Below are positions 41,431 through 52,874 of a stretch of 64,000 bases of DNA, in pieces; within the stretch, counting starts at the first letter, position 1, and each line of letters opens with the position of its first letter. The notes beneath the pieces were generated by a model that had not been told where the DNA came from, made no database searches, and saw only the letters and a program-made list of their open reading frames with translations. The translations under genes were made by a program, and so were the position numbers. The stretch comes from Buchnera aphidicola (Brevicoryne brassicae) (GTDB taxonomy: Bacteria > Pseudomonadota > Gammaproteobacteria > Enterobacterales > Enterobacteriaceae): assembly GCF_005082825.1 (NCBI RefSeq), contig NZ_CP034882.1:195932-259931 (forward strand). The letters are read 5' to 3'.

Positions 41431-42687
41431 TTAAAATTCTTTTTTAAACCAATTATTTATTTGTTTAAACCATTTTTCAAAAAAAGAAATTTCTTTTTTT
41501 TTCTTTTCAATATTTATATAAAATTCTTTTCCATAATGTAATAAACCAACTACTGTAGAATAGTTTGGTTCACTTATATTTTCCACTAATCCTGAAATAT
41601 TTAATGGTTTAGCAATTCGTACTTTTTTATGAAACACTTTTTCTGAACAATCAATTAAAAATGCAATGTTTGATCCACCGCCAGTAAGTACTATACCACT
41701 TGATAATTGATATTTTTCTCCTTTTTGATGAAGTTTTTTTTGTATATTTAGAATTTTACTATTAACTAAAGTTAATAATTCAATATATCTTGATTCAATA
41801 ACTTCTATTAATGCATCTTGTTGTAAAATTTTTTGAAAATTACCATTTATATTAGAACAATCAATATTTTTTGATGAACCTAAAGGAGGTTTTATTGCAG
41901 ATCCATATTGAATTTTCATATTTTCTGCATTAGAATAAGAAGTATTGAAGGCGTATGAAATATCACTAGTGACTATATTTCCTGCATATGGAATAACTTC
42001 GCTATGTCGTATAGAGCCATCAATATAAACAGTAAAATCTATTGTTCCTCCACCTATGTCAATCATACATACACCCAGTTTACGCTCGTCTTGAGTCAAA
42101 ACAGATTTACTTGAAGCAAGACCTGAAAAAATAACTTGATCCACTTTCAAATCACATCTTTCTACAGCTTTAACAATATTTTTAGACATATTTTGATCAC
42201 AAGTAATTAAATGTACTTTTACTTGCATTCGTACTCCAGATAAACCTATAGGATTTTTTATTCCAGATTGTTGATCAATTGAATATTCTTGAGGAATTAC
42301 ATGCAATATATGATGCTCATTAGGAATTTGAACGGATTTTGCAGTATGTATTACGTTTTCTAAGTCTTCTTTTGTTACTTCATCTTCAGAAATTGGAACT
42401 ATACCTATTTCATTTTGACAATTGATGTATTTATTAGATAAAGAAAGATATACAGAAGTAATATGGCAATCAGCCATAATTTCAGCTTTATTAACAGATT
42501 CCCGTATACAGGAAACAATTGTATCTAAATTATTAACTCTACCTTTATCAATTCCCTTTGATAAACATGTTCCGTATCCAATGATTTTAACTGTATTATT
42601 TATTAATATTTCTCCCACCAAAGTGACAACTTTAGTAGTACCAATTTCTAATCCGACTACTAACTTTCTATCTTTTGATATAATCAT
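41431..42687 (-). CDS. ftsA: Cell division protein FtsA
   Basis: Actin-like ATPase that ties FtsZ to the membrane. 418 residues (E. coli 420). Phosphate-binding VGLEIGTTKV, the second phosphate loop MIDIGGGTIDF and VLTGGGSNI are visible. The C-terminal amphipathic helix KWFKQINNWFKKEF, the membrane anchor, is intact. It is 57 bp upstream of ftsZ. The bases before its ATG (CAGGCCAAAGAACA) resemble the 3' end of E. coli ftsQ. Confidence 0.98.
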   Translation of the reverse strand: MIISKDRKLVVGLEIGTTKVVTLVGEILINNTVKIIGYGTCLSKGIDKGRVNNLDTIVSCIRESVNKAEIMADCHITSVYLSLSNKYINCQNEIGIVPISEDEVTKEDLENVIHTAKSVQIPNEHHILHVIPQEYSIDQQSGIKNPIGLSGVRMQVKVHLITCDQNMSKNIVKAVERCDLKVDQVIFSGLASSKSVLTQDERKLGVCMIDIGGGTIDFTVYIDGSIRHSEVIPYAGNIVTSDISYAFNTSYSNAENMKIQYGSAIKPPLGSSKNIDCSNINGNFQKILQQDALIEVIESRYIELLTLVNSKILNIQKKLHQKGEKYQLSSGIVLTGGGSNIAFLIDCSEKVFHKKVRIAKPLNISGLVENISEPNYSTVVGLLHYGKEFYINIEKKKKEISFFEKWFKQINNWFKKEF

Positions 42688-42965
42688 TGTTCTTTGGCCT
42701 GTACTATATTTCTTTAGTTGTTTCTTTTTTTAATGAAACTAAACTTTTTTATTTTTTATATTCATGTTATAATGAAATTTAATACTTAAAAAAATTTTGA
42801 TTTTTTACATAAAATTTTCTTGGATTATAAATTCACTTTAATAATTTTTATATTTGAATTTATATAAATATTATAATTATTTGTATAAATTTTTTATATA
42901 ATGATATTTTAGCTATTTAAATTTAGTATTTTTCAATCTTTTTTTAATTTATTTTTTATAAAAAT
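42688..42965 (-). other. Site of the lost ftsQ gene
   Basis: 278 bp of A+T-rich DNA between ddlB and ftsA, exactly where E. coli has ftsQ. No coding frame remains. About 20 bases before the ftsA ATG look like the last codons of E. coli ftsQ, which overlaps ftsA there. The identification is by position plus this short similarity recalled from memory. Confidence 0.45.
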
Positions 42966-43883
42966 TTAATTACTAATATTTAAAATTAATAAAACTAATT
43001 CATCAAATGATATTCCAGCTTCTTTTGCTGCCATCGGTACTAAACTACGGTTAGTCATACCAGGTATCGTATTTACTTCTAATAACCAAAATTTATTTGT
43101 CTTGTCTAATATAACATCGATTCTTCCACACCCTTTACAGCTTAATGCATTCCATGCTAAGATTGCTATCTTTTTTAGTTTTTTTTCTTGTATGATATTT
43201 AATCCACTAGGACATGAATATTGAGTAGAAAAAGATTTATATTTAGCATTATAATCATAAAAATTGTTTTTTGTAGAAATATGAATAGTAGGTAATGTTT
43301 TTTGATTTAGAATAGTAACTGTATATTCTTTTCCTTTTATAAATTTTTCAATTAAAATGTCATCATTATAGCTGAAAGCAATATCAATAGCTTTACTAAG
43401 TTCTTTCATGGAAGATACTAACGTGATTCCTATACTAGATCCTTGATTATTTGGTTTTATTAAAATTGGAAATTTTAGTTTTAATATTTTTTTTATTGTA
43501 AAAGAGTTTAAGGGTATTGCATTTTTTTTTTTGATATAAACATCAGGTACTATTGGTAAATTATAAGATTTCCATAGTAATTTAGTTCTAAATTTGTCTA
43601 TAGATATTGCCGAGGCCATGATTCCACTTCCTGTATAAGGAATCTTTAAATATTCAAGAACTCCTTGAATACTACCGTCTTCACCTCCTTTTCCATGTAA
43701 TGCAATATATGCCTTATCAAATTTATCTTTTTTTAAATTAATAATAGAATAGTCACGTGTATCAATTGAATATGCATCAAAACCAGATTTTAATAAACTT
43801 TGAACTATAGAGTTTCCTGATTTTATTGAAATGTTTCTTTCAGAAGATGTACCACCCAATAAAACTGCTATTTTTTTTTTCAT
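42966..43883 (-). CDS. ddlB: D-alanine-D-alanine ligase B
   Basis: ATP-grasp enzyme that makes the dipeptide used by MurF. 305 residues from ATG 43883 (E. coli 306). VLLGGTSSERNISIKSG at the start, LHGKGGEDGS, GYT-type ATP-binding segment FPILIKPNNQGSS and the metal site LLEVNTIPGM are present. A TTG at 43907 would overlap murC and add 8 unrelated residues. It begins 4 bp after murC. Confidence 0.96.
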   Translation of the reverse strand: MKKKIAVLLGGTSSERNISIKSGNSIVQSLLKSGFDAYSIDTRDYSIINLKKDKFDKAYIALHGKGGEDGSIQGVLEYLKIPYTGSGIMASAISIDKFRTKLLWKSYNLPIVPDVYIKKKNAIPLNSFTIKKILKLKFPILIKPNNQGSSIGITLVSSMKELSKAIDIAFSYNDDILIEKFIKGKEYTVTILNQKTLPTIHISTKNNFYDYNAKYKSFSTQYSCPSGLNIIQEKKLKKIAILAWNALSCKGCGRIDVILDKTNKFWLLEVNTIPGMTNRSLVPMAAKEAGISFDELVLLILNISN

Positions 43884-43887
43884 TTTG

Positions 43888-45333
43888 TTATTTTCTTTTT
43901 TTTTCAATTAATTTTTTGTTTACTATATTTTCTATATTGCCTGCTCCTTGTATTAAAACAATATCATTTCCTTTTAATTTAGGAATAAGTGCATCAAATA
44001 TAAAATTATGATCTGAAATTAAATGCACATCATTTTTTCCTATTTTTTTTATATCTTGGCAAAGTGAAAAGCTATCTGCGCCAGATATAAATTTTTCATT
44101 TGCAGGATATACATTTAACATTAAAAGAACATCAACTTTTGATAAAACCTTCACAAAATCATCATATAGATTATATGTCCTTGTATATCTATGAGGTTGA
44201 AATATCATTATTAATTGTTTTTTTGGCCAGCTAATTCTAATTGTATTAATAGTTTTAGATAATTCTGTAGGATGATGTCCATAATCATCTATTAACATAA
44301 AACGGTTATTTTCAATTTTATTCTTTTTAATTAAAAAATATCCAAGATATTCAAATCTTCTAGAAGTACCTTGAAAATTTTTTAGTACTGAAATTATATC
44401 GTCATTTTTTAACCCTTGACTTATAGAAAAAGCAACAGAAGCTGCTGCATTTAATGCATTGTGTTTACCTGGAATATTTAATTTGATATTTAATTCTATA
44501 TGTTTTTTTATAATTAATGTAAATTTTCCAAGAAAAGCATGTTGTTGATAACCAGAAATACGAATATCTGCATTTTCATTAAATCCATATGTTATAATTT
44601 TACATTTTATTTTAGAGGAAACATCATGAATAGGAAAATTATCTATACATATTATAGCTGTTCCATATAGAGGTATTTTTTTTAAAAATTTTAAAAATGT
44701 TTCTATTAATTTTTGAAAACTATTATAGTAATCCATGTGATCTTTTTCAATATTTGTCACAATAACTATTGTGGGATTTAAATATAAGAAAGAAGAATCA
44801 CTTTCATCAGCTTCTACAATAAAATAACGCGAAGAGCCTAGTTGTGCGTAAGAATTGATAGATTTTATTAGACCTCCATTAATACAAGTTGGATTTAATC
44901 CACTCTTAATACATATATCTGAAATCATTGAAGTAGTGGTAGTTTTTCCATGTGTTCCAGAAATTGCTATTCCTGTTTTAAATTTCATTAACGTTTGTAG
45001 CATCTCTGCTCTTAATAATATGGGAATATTATATTTTTTAGCAGCTAGTATTTCTTTATTTTTTGATGAAATAGCACTAGATTTAATAATAAAATCAACA
45101 TTTTTAACGTGTTTCTTAGAATGTTGAAAATATATATTAGCTCCTAATTTAATCAGTTTTTTTGTAATCGTGTTTTTTAATAAATCAGATCCACTAACGT
45201 TGTAACCTAGTTTTAATAAAATTAAAGCAATTCCTCCCATTCCTGCACCACCAATACCAATCAAATGGATGTTTTTAATTTTTTTTTTATCAGAAGAGAA
45301 AAAGTTAATATTTTTTATATCGTTAACATTCAT
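43888..45333 (-). CDS. murC: UDP-N-acetylmuramate-L-alanine ligase
   Basis: Adds L-alanine to UDP-MurNAc, the first peptide step of cell-wall precursor synthesis. 481 residues (E. coli 491). The N-terminal [12 protein letters not shown] binds UDP; the ATP loop is [18 protein letters not shown] and the central [10 protein letters not shown] are Mur-ligase hallmarks. It ends just before ddlB and follows murG after 53 bp. Confidence 0.98.
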   Translation of the reverse strand: MNVNDIKNINFFSSDKKKIKNIHLIGIGGAGMGGIALILLKLGYNVSGSDLLKNTITKKLIKLGANIYFQHSKKHVKNVDFIIKSSAISSKNKEILAAKKYNIPILLRAEMLQTLMKFKTGIAISGTHGKTTTTSMISDICIKSGLNPTCINGGLIKSINSYAQLGSSRYFIVEADESDSSFLYLNPTIVIVTNIEKDHMDYYNSFQKLIETFLKFLKKIPLYGTAIICIDNFPIHDVSSKIKCKIITYGFNENADIRISGYQQHAFLGKFTLIIKKHIELNIKLNIPGKHNALNAAASVAFSISQGLKNDDIISVLKNFQGTSRRFEYLGYFLIKKNKIENNRFMLIDDYGHHPTELSKTINTIRISWPKKQLIMIFQPHRYTRTYNLYDDFVKVLSKVDVLLMLNVYPANEKFISGADSFSLCQDIKKIGKNDVHLISDHNFIFDALIPKLKGNDIVLIQGAGNIENIVNKKLIEKKRK

Positions 45334-45386
45334 ACTTTTATCTTTTAATTTTTAGATGTCTTGAGTATTATTGAGCAATATAATAT

Positions 45387-46451
45387 TTATTTTATATTTG
45401 CAGTATTATTAATGATTTTAAAAATTTTTAATGTTGAATCACGAATACCTAGACAATAAGCTTTTTCCGCCATGATCAAAAGCTTTTCTCTATCTAATTT
45501 ATCAAGTATATTAACCATTAAAGTAGTATTAAAACATGATTGATCAATTATTTTTGCTGCACCAATGTTTTTTAAATCTTGTGCATTTCGATGTTGTTGT
45601 TGGTCTTTATGTGGGTAAGGAATAAAAATAGCGCCTAATCCTACTACAGATATTTCACTTACAGTTAAAGCACCAGAACGACAAATAATTAAATCGGCCC
45701 ATTCATATGCAGATGCTATATTGTTTATAAAACAAGTGATAATATTTGATTTTAATCCAAATTTTTTATATTTTCTTTTTGTTTTTTCTAATTCATAGTT
45801 ACCTACTTGATGCCAAGTAATAATTTTTTCTTTTAATAAAAATGAAACTTCTGGTAAAATTTTATTTAGAATAGAAGCTCCTTGACTACCTCCAACTACT
45901 AGTACTCGTAGAGGACCTTCTCGATTTTTAAAACGATTTTTAGGTGAAGGGATGTTTATAATACTTTCGCATACAGGATTGCCTACTACTTCTGCATTTT
46001 TTAAAACTCCAGAATATGCTTGCATATTTTTTGTAGATATTTTAGATAACAATCTATTAGTAATTCCTGCAATTTTATTTTGTTCATGTAAAATAAATGG
46101 AACTTTAGAATACCAAGCTGCTATACCTCCTGGACCAGATACGTACCCCCCCATACCTAATATAATATTTGGAGACCAATGTTTTATTATTTTTTTTACT
46201 TGATAAAAAGCATTTAATATATATATTGGTGAACAAAGTAAATTTTTTACATTAGCATTACGTAATCCCTTAATTTTGATAAAGTGTATTTTAATACCGT
46301 ATTTTGGAATAATTTTAGATTCAATATTATTTCTTGTTCCTATCCAGTTAACATACCATCCTTTTTTAATTAAAAAATTTGCAATAGTAAGTCCTGGAAA
46401 AACATGACCACCACTTCCACCTGCCATAATGATTATTTTTTTGGAAATCAT
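45387..46451 (-). CDS. murG: UDP-GlcNAc:undecaprenyl-pyrophosphoryl-MurNAc-pentapeptide GlcNAc transferase
   Basis: Makes lipid II from lipid I at the inner face of the cytoplasmic membrane. 354 residues (E. coli 355). The N-terminal glycine loop [18 protein letters not shown] and the second loop [10 protein letters not shown] are diagnostic. Its ATG overlaps the ftsW stop (ATGA, 46448-46451), a sign of coupled translation. Confidence 0.98.
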   Translation of the reverse strand: MISKKIIIMAGGSGGHVFPGLTIANFLIKKGWYVNWIGTRNNIESKIIPKYGIKIHFIKIKGLRNANVKNLLCSPIYILNAFYQVKKIIKHWSPNIILGMGGYVSGPGGIAAWYSKVPFILHEQNKIAGITNRLLSKISTKNMQAYSGVLKNAEVVGNPVCESIINIPSPKNRFKNREGPLRVLVVGGSQGASILNKILPEVSFLLKEKIITWHQVGNYELEKTKRKYKKFGLKSNIITCFINNIASAYEWADLIICRSGALTVSEISVVGLGAIFIPYPHKDQQQHRNAQDLKNIGAAKIIDQSCFNTTLMVNILDKLDREKLLIMAEKAYCLGIRDSTLKIFKIINNTANIK

Positions 46452-47587
46452 TTAGTTCCTCTAGGAAAAGCTTGTACTTTTCTTAATCTTATTTCAAAAT
46501 CTATTCTTAATAGAAAAAAAATAGCTACTGAGTTAATAATTAAACTTGAGCCACCATAACTAATTAGTGGTAAAGTTAGTCCTTTAGTAGGTAAAATTCC
46601 AGTAACTGCACCAACATTAATTAATGTTTGAAATCCCATCCATATACCAATTGAACAAGCAAAAAATCCTGAAAAAATTTGTTTTTTTTCTAAAGCTCTT
46701 TTTCCAATATACATAGCCCGAAAAGCAATAGTAAAAATCATTAAAAGTATAAAAATTGCACCAATACAACCTAGTTCTTCTCCTATAATAGAAAATATAA
46801 AATCACTATGTGCATCAGGTAAATAATCTAATTTTTGTATTGAATTTCCAAGACCTTGGCCGAAAAAATTACCTCGTCCTAATGCCATCAAAGATTGTGT
46901 TAATTGATAACCATTTCCAAAGGGATCTGACCAAGGATTCCAAAAAGATAATATTCTTTTAATACGATAAGGTTCTATAAAAATTAATATAATAATTGTT
47001 ATTATGCTAATAAATATAATTGTTAAAAATTGTCCTATTTTAGCACCAGAAAGAAATAAAATTGATAAACTAGTAAAAAAAATAACAATAGCACTTCCCA
47101 AATCTGGTTCTGCTAATAATAAAATAGATTGTATTATAACAACGCTCATGGGTTTAAAAAACCCCCAAAAATTATTACGTACTTCTTTATATTTACGTGA
47201 TAAATAACTAGATATATAACAAAAGGATGAAATTTTACATATTTCCGAAGGTTGTATATGCAAAAATCCTATATTTATCCATCGATAAGATCCATGTTTT
47301 GAATGACCTATTAATAGTACAGATGAAAGTAGTATAATTGAAGTTATTAATATAATTTTACTTTTTTTTTCCCAAAAAATAATTGGTGTACGTAAAAAAA
47401 TCAAAGATAAGAAAAATATTAAAAAAAAATAGAATATTTCTCGTTTAACAAAAAAAAATGGATCGTTATATAAACTTTGACCTATCGGAATAGATGTAGA
47501 AATAACCATAATTAATCCAGTTGCAGATAAACTTAAACCTAACCAAACTAATATACGATCATATAATATGGTATATGAATTTTTCAT
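46448..47587 (-). CDS. ftsW: Division-specific peptidoglycan polymerase FtsW (SEDS family)
   Basis: Multi-spanning membrane glycosyltransferase that polymerises lipid II at the septum with FtsI. 379 residues (E. coli 414; the N-terminus is shorter). About ten hydrophobic segments; conserved SEDS blocks are [29 protein letters not shown] (catalytic Asp), FGQGLGNS and [16 protein letters not shown]. It lies between murD (17-bp gap) and murG (overlap). Confidence 0.97.
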   Translation of the reverse strand: MKNSYTILYDRILVWLGLSLSATGLIMVISTSIPIGQSLYNDPFFFVKREIFYFFLIFFLSLIFLRTPIIFWEKKSKIILITSIILLSSVLLIGHSKHGSYRWINIGFLHIQPSEICKISSFCYISSYLSRKYKEVRNNFWGFFKPMSVVIIQSILLLAEPDLGSAIVIFFTSLSILFLSGAKIGQFLTIIFISIITIIILIFIEPYRIKRILSFWNPWSDPFGNGYQLTQSLMALGRGNFFGQGLGNSIQKLDYLPDAHSDFIFSIIGEELGCIGAIFILLMIFTIAFRAMYIGKRALEKKQIFSGFFACSIGIWMGFQTLINVGAVTGILPTKGLTLPLISYGGSSLIINSVAIFFLLRIDFEIRLRKVQAFPRGTK

Positions 47588-47604
47588 ACTATTTTTTATT
47601 TTTT

Positions 47605-48939
47605 TTAAGTATATTGAGAAACTATTTCTTTTGTTATTTTGATGAAAAGATCACCTCTTTCTTCAAAATTAGAAAATTGGTCTAAACTGCTGCAGCCAGG
47701 AGATAAAAGTACAGTATCACCTGATACAACTTGTTTTGCAATTAACATCATTGCTTGTCTTAACGTTTCAACGTAAATAGATTTTGTTTTACATATTTTT
47801 GCAAGATTTTTTCCATCTTTACCAAAACAATAAATTTTTATTTTTAATTTTTTAAAGTAATTTTTTAATATATTAAAATTTGCAGATTTACTATCTCCTC
47901 CTAATAATAATCTTATTGTTCCTGATGTTTGTAAAGAATCTAAAGCAACTTTAGTACTATTTACATTAGTAGATTTAGAATCATTTATCCAATCTATTTC
48001 CTTTTTTCTACATATTATTTGAAAACGATGTGGTAAATTTGAAAATTTTTTAACCGTATTGATTACACAGTTTCTAGGAAAGTTCATTGCGTCAGAAATA
48101 GCTAAAGCAACTAATGCATTTTCATGATTATGATGACCACATAATAATGTTTGTCTTACATCAAATATTTTTTTATTATTATGACATAATATAAAATTTT
48201 TTTTACTGTAATAAACTTGATAATCGCTTTTTTTTGTTCCAAAAGTAATCCATTTTTTAGATTTTTTATTATCAAAAATATTTTTTAATTTATGTTTAAA
48301 ATTAATAATACATATTTCTGCTGTTTTATAAATAGACAATTTAGTTTTTTTATATTGATTAAATCCTTGCGGATATCGATTAATATGGTCTTCACTAACA
48401 TTAAGAACTACAGCTATTTTTGATTTTAAAGTAAACGTGTGTTCTAGTTGAAAACTAGATAATTCTAGTATATATAAGTCTGCTTGTTCATCAAGCATTC
48501 GCAGAACAGGAAAACCGATGTTGCCCCCTAAAAATACTTTGTAACCTGATTGTTTTGCAATTTCTTTAACCATTGTGGCTACGGTGCTTTTTCCGTTAGT
48601 ACCAGTGATTGAAATAATAGGGCAAATGGTTTCTCTAGAGAATAGTTCTATATCGCTAATAATTTCAATTCCTAACAGACGAGCATGAACTAAAATAGGT
48701 TTAAATGAAGAAATTCCTGGACTAATAATAATTAAATCTGATTCTAAGATCCATTTATGGTTTAAAGTTCCTAAATGGTATTGTATGTTTTTAGGTATTT
48801 TATGTAAGAAAACAGGAGATTTAGATTCATCAATTACTTTTGGTATTATACCTTTTTTTAAAAAAAAATTAATACATGATATTCCTGTTAATCCTATACC
48901 TAAAATTAATATTTTTTTTCCAAAGTAACTATATGCCAT
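47605..48939 (-). CDS. murD: UDP-N-acetylmuramoyl-L-alanine-D-glutamate ligase
   Basis: Adds D-glutamate to the cell-wall precursor. The ATP loop is [33 protein letters not shown] and [10 protein letters not shown] are family motifs. Start choice: ATG 48939 gives [14 protein letters not shown], which fits the family start, shares an A with the mraY stop (TAATG) and has AAAGG seven bases upstream. The frame is open further up (to 48996) but that part overlaps mraY and is unrelated. 444 residues (E. coli 438). Confidence 0.96.
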   Translation of the reverse strand: MAYSYFGKKILILGIGLTGISCINFFLKKGIIPKVIDESKSPVFLHKIPKNIQYHLGTLNHKWILESDLIIISPGISSFKPILVHARLLGIEIISDIELFSRETICPIISITGTNGKSTVATMVKEIAKQSGYKVFLGGNIGFPVLRMLDEQADLYILELSSFQLEHTFTLKSKIAVVLNVSEDHINRYPQGFNQYKKTKLSIYKTAEICIINFKHKLKNIFDNKKSKKWITFGTKKSDYQVYYSKKNFILCHNNKKIFDVRQTLLCGHHNHENALVALAISDAMNFPRNCVINTVKKFSNLPHRFQIICRKKEIDWINDSKSTNVNSTKVALDSLQTSGTIRLLLGGDSKSANFNILKNYFKKLKIKIYCFGKDGKNLAKICKTKSIYVETLRQAMMLIAKQVVSGDTVLLSPGCSSLDQFSNFEERGDLFIKITKEIVSQYT

Positions 48940-50009
48940 TAACATACCTTTAAGGAAATAAGACTTATTAAGAGCAGTATTAATGAAATAATCCAAAATC
49001 TTACAATGATTACAGGTTCTAAGATTCCTTTAATTTCATAATGATGATGAATTGGTGCCATTTTAAAAATCCTTTTTTTTCTAATTTTAAATGATATAAT
49101 TTGTAAAATAACAGATATTGTTTCAATAACAAATACACCACCCATTATTATTAATAATAATTCTTGATGTAATAAAATTGCAATGACCCCTAAAGAACCT
49201 CCTAATGATAACGATCCAACATCTCCCATAAATATTTTAGCAGGATAACTATTAAACCATAAAAAACCTAATCCTGATCCAATGATTGCTGTGCATAATA
49301 CAACTAATTCATCTGAATTTTTTATATAAGATATATTCAAACAATCAGAATTTTGTGCGTTTGCACTTAGTAAAGATATTAATGTAAAACCACATGCTAG
49401 AAAAACAATAGGCATAATGGCCAAACCATCTAATCCATCTGTTAAATTTACTGCATTACTAGTACCGACAATTACGAAATAAGATAAAAATATATAAAAA
49501 TAATTAATTTCAAAATTTTTCTTGCATAACGGAACTGTTAATTGAGTTGATATAATATTTTCACTATTATTATATATTATATAAATAATTCCTAATGCAA
49601 AAATAGATAATAAAAAATATTTATATATAATAGTTAATCCTTGAGAATTTTCATTTTTTATTTTTTTATAGTCATCTAAAAAACCAATTAAACCATATCC
49701 TAATAAAATACTCATAATGTACCAAATATATCTATTAGATAGATCGCAGTATAGAAATATTGAAAATATTATAGAAATAATAATAAATAAACCGCCCATA
49801 GTGGGAGTTTTATTTTTTAAATAGTGTGTCTTTGGTCCATTTTTTCGTATTGTTTGATATTTTTGTATTTTTCTAAAAAAATATATAAAATAAGGTCCGA
49901 TATATAGATTTATAAAAAAAGAAGTTAATAAACTAAATACTGCACGATATGAAATATTATAAATAATGTTGAAATAAGAATTTAAGTATTTATGCAATAA
50001 AATTAACAT
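48939..50009 (-). CDS. mraY: Phospho-MurNAc-pentapeptide transferase
   Basis: Membrane enzyme that makes lipid I from UDP-MurNAc-pentapeptide and undecaprenyl phosphate. 356 residues (E. coli 360), about ten membrane segments. Conserved cytoplasmic loops: [27 protein letters not shown] (catalytic Asp region), and [12 protein letters not shown] with the histidine cluster. The start overlaps the murF end by 20 bp. Confidence 0.97.
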   Translation of the reverse strand: MLILLHKYLNSYFNIIYNISYRAVFSLLTSFFINLYIGPYFIYFFRKIQKYQTIRKNGPKTHYLKNKTPTMGGLFIIISIIFSIFLYCDLSNRYIWYIMSILLGYGLIGFLDDYKKIKNENSQGLTIIYKYFLLSIFALGIIYIIYNNSENIISTQLTVPLCKKNFEINYFYIFLSYFVIVGTSNAVNLTDGLDGLAIMPIVFLACGFTLISLLSANAQNSDCLNISYIKNSDELVVLCTAIIGSGLGFLWFNSYPAKIFMGDVGSLSLGGSLGVIAILLHQELLLIIMGGVFVIETISVILQIISFKIRKKRIFKMAPIHHHYEIKGILEPVIIVRFWIISLILLLISLISLKVC

Positions 50010-51368
50010 TTTTTTTACTCTCTTTTATAAGATTGTCTACTATTTTTTCCATTTTTGCATTACGAGAACCTTTAATTAAAATTGTGATTTTATCTTTATT
50101 AAAAAAACATTTTTTTAAATATATGTTTAGTTGCTTTTTACTAGAGAAATGTGTGCCATTGTTAAATGTTTTACTTATTTCTTTACTCATATTACCAATT
50201 GTAAGAATTTCATCTATATTAGATGAATTAGAAATATTTCCTATCATTTTATGATATACAATACTTTTTTCTCCTAATTCTGACATGTCTCCTGCAACTA
50301 ATATTTTATATCCTGGCATTTTTTCTAATACCTTTATTGCTGAAATCATAGATGAAACATTAGCATTATAAGTATCATTAATTAAAATTTTATGAGATTT
50401 AAGTTTAATAGGTTCTAGTCTTCCAGATAGAATAGGAGTTTTTAATAATCCATTTTTTATTTTGTTTAATGGTATTTTAAGGGAAAAAGACAAAGCAGTT
50501 GCTGCTAATACATTAGAGATATTTTGATATCCCAAGAAAGGTAATGAAACATTTATTTTTCCAGAAGGTGTGTGTATTGTAAAAGATGTTCCATTTATAT
50601 GAATTTTAACATTACTAGAAAAAAAATCACTAATTTTTTTTTTTTGATGGAAAAATATAAAATATTTTTTTTATCTATGTTTTTTTTCCACTGTGAAAGA
50701 TGATGACTATCTAAGTTTATAATGACTGTACCATTAGATTTAAGACCAGAAAATATTTCCGATTTGGCTTTAGATACTCCTAGAAGCGATTTGAATCCTT
50801 CTAAATGAGCATAATAAATATTATTTATTAATATAACTTCTGGCTGACTGATGTTAGTAGTATAAAAAATATCACCTGGTTGATTAGCACCTAATTCAAT
50901 CACGCCATATTGATGTTTTTTTGTAAGTTGTAATAAAGTAATAGGTACCCCAATATTGTTATTTAAATTACCAATAGTAGATACTGTATTTCCACTTTGT
51001 CTTAATATAGAAGCTGTCATTTCTTTTACAGAAGTTTTACCGCAAGAACCTGTAATAGCTAATATTTTTGCATTTGTTGATTGTCGGACCCAAGAAGCGA
51101 TTTGTCCTAAAGCAACAGATGTGTTTTTTACTATAATATGAGAAATACAATATTTTATATTGTTTTGTGTTATAATTGCAGAACATCCTTTAAAAATAGC
51201 ATCCTGTATAAAGATATGACCATCAAATTTTTTACCTATTAATGCAATAAAAAGGCAACCTGGAGTAATTTTTTGAGTATCAATAACTATTTTATCTATT
51301 AACAAGTCTGATCCATATAAATTTCCATTGGTAATTTTAGCTATTTTTTTTAAGGACAGAGAAATCAT
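49990..51368 (-). pseudogene. murF: UDP-MurNAc-tripeptide D-Ala-D-Ala ligase, frameshifted in a 12-A tract (probably still functional)
   Basis: Adds D-Ala-D-Ala to the precursor, an essential wall step. The N-terminal frame (51368 to 50595) has the ATP loop ITGSCGKTSVKEM and ELGANQPGDI, then reaches a 12-A run (12 T at 50634-50645 on the plus strand) and soon stops. The other frame takes over at once with ISDFFSSNVKIHINGTSF and goes on through NDTYNANVSSM and AGDMSELGE to TAA 49990. With 13 A the two join to about 459 residues (E. coli 452). Both parts are fully conserved, and all neighbouring mur genes are intact. Slippage during transcription, or a sequence error, is much likelier than loss. 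Confidence 0.85.
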
Positions 51369-52860
51369 ATTTTTTTTCCAATAAATTTAGCACCATTTTT
51401 TTATCTGAATAATTAATATATTTATTTTGAATAATTTGTGTTTCTTCATGACCTTTTCCTGCTATAAAAATTATATGATCATATTTCGCTTGATAAAAAG
51501 CATAAGATATTGCTTTTTTTCTATCCAAAATGGTTAAAATATTTTGTTTTTTTTGACAACCACTTAAAATATCATTAACAATATTTACTTTTTTTTCATT
51601 TCTTGGATTGTCATTTGTAATAATGACTTTATCTGCTATTTTTTCTGCGATAGCTCCCATCAAAGGACGTTTTTTTTTGTCTCTTTCTCCTCCGCATCCA
51701 AATATACACCATATATAATTTTGATTATAATGTAAACGAATTGCAGTAAGTGCTTGCTTTAATGCATCAGGAGTATGAGCATAGTCAATAATAAATATTG
51801 GTTTTTTGTTAACAATAAAAGTTTGCATTCGACCGTTTATGGGTTTTATTTGGTGTGATGTGTTAGTTAGATTAGATATATTATGACCCAATTCTAAAAG
51901 ACAAGCTAATGATAACAATAAATTTATAACGTTAAACTTTCCCATCAAACAAGATGATAAGTTACCTCCACCCCAACTTGATTCAAATGTAATATTGATT
52001 AGATTTTCGTAATATTTAATATGAGTAGCATTTAACCATTTTTTTGAATATTTTCTTTGTTTCTCATCTTTAATAGTAACTGCTATAGTATAATAATTTA
52101 GTAATTTTTTTAACCAAATTTTTCCATATTTATCATTTGCATTTAACACAATTTTTTTTACTATATGGTTGCTAAACAATAACCATTTTGCTGATTCATA
52201 CTTCTGCATATTTTCGTGATAATCTAAATGATCTTGACTAAGATTCGTAAATATTGCAATATAAAAGGGAACACCTTTAACACGATTTTGTACTAAACCA
52301 TGTGATGAAACTTCCATTGTAACTAACTTAATTTTTTTTTCTAATACCATATGTAAAAATGATTGTATGTAAATAGCATCAGGTGTTGTATTTTTTGTGG
52401 GAATTAAAGATTTATAAACACCATTTCCTAATGTGCCAATTGTGGCTATTTTATTTCCTAAAATTTCACTCCATTGATTGATTAAATGTGTTACTGTAGT
52501 TTTTCCATTAGTTCCAGTTATACCAATTATTTTTATTTTTTTTCCTGGTTGTTTATAAAAACGCCCGGCTATCATTGATATGTTTTCAGAAAGTCGAAAA
52601 AAGTATATAATAGGAACTTGATTAATATATTTATATTTTCCATGATTTTCTTTTTTTTTGGTTTCGCATAAAATTGCAACTGCTTTTTTATAGATTGCTT
52701 CAAAAATGAAATTACGACCATCATTTTTTATTCCTGAAACTGCTATAAATAAACTTCCTTTGATTAAAGTTCTACTATCTATATTTAAATTAAAAATATT
52801 TTTGTTTGGCACGTTTTTTATCCATGGTGACAATAAATATTTTAACGACATGTTATGCAT
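51337..52860 (-). CDS. murE: UDP-MurNAc-L-Ala-D-Glu:meso-diaminopimelate ligase
   Basis: Adds meso-diaminopimelate to the precursor. 507 residues (E. coli 495). ATP loop ITGTNGKTTVTHL, EVSSHGLVQ, GKFNVINLLL and DYAHTPDALKQAL are present; NDNPRNE is the motif that selects diaminopimelate over lysine, linking this gene to dapD at 61369-62184. The start ATG 52860 has AAGG six bases before it. Its 3' end overlaps murF by 32 bp. Confidence 0.97.
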   Translation of the reverse strand: MHNMSLKYLLSPWIKNVPNKNIFNLNIDSRTLIKGSLFIAVSGIKNDGRNFIFEAIYKKAVAILCETKKKENHGKYKYINQVPIIYFFRLSENISMIAGRFYKQPGKKIKIIGITGTNGKTTVTHLINQWSEILGNKIATIGTLGNGVYKSLIPTKNTTPDAIYIQSFLHMVLEKKIKLVTMEVSSHGLVQNRVKGVPFYIAIFTNLSQDHLDYHENMQKYESAKWLLFSNHIVKKIVLNANDKYGKIWLKKLLNYYTIAVTIKDEKQRKYSKKWLNATHIKYYENLINITFESSWGGGNLSSCLMGKFNVINLLLSLACLLELGHNISNLTNTSHQIKPINGRMQTFIVNKKPIFIIDYAHTPDALKQALTAIRLHYNQNYIWCIFGCGGERDKKKRPLMGAIAEKIADKVIITNDNPRNEKKVNIVNDILSGCQKKQNILTILDRKKAISYAFYQAKYDHIIFIAGKGHEETQIIQNKYINYSDKKMVLNLLEKKYDFSVLKKNS

Positions 52861-52874
52861 TTAGTGCCTTTTTT

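Noticed and set aside
40580..41434. Long open frame (284 codons) on the plus strand
   Set aside because: It is the antisense shadow of ftsZ and the ftsA-ftsZ gap; its translation is low-complexity Ser/Pro/Ile and matches no family, while the ftsZ frame is certain.
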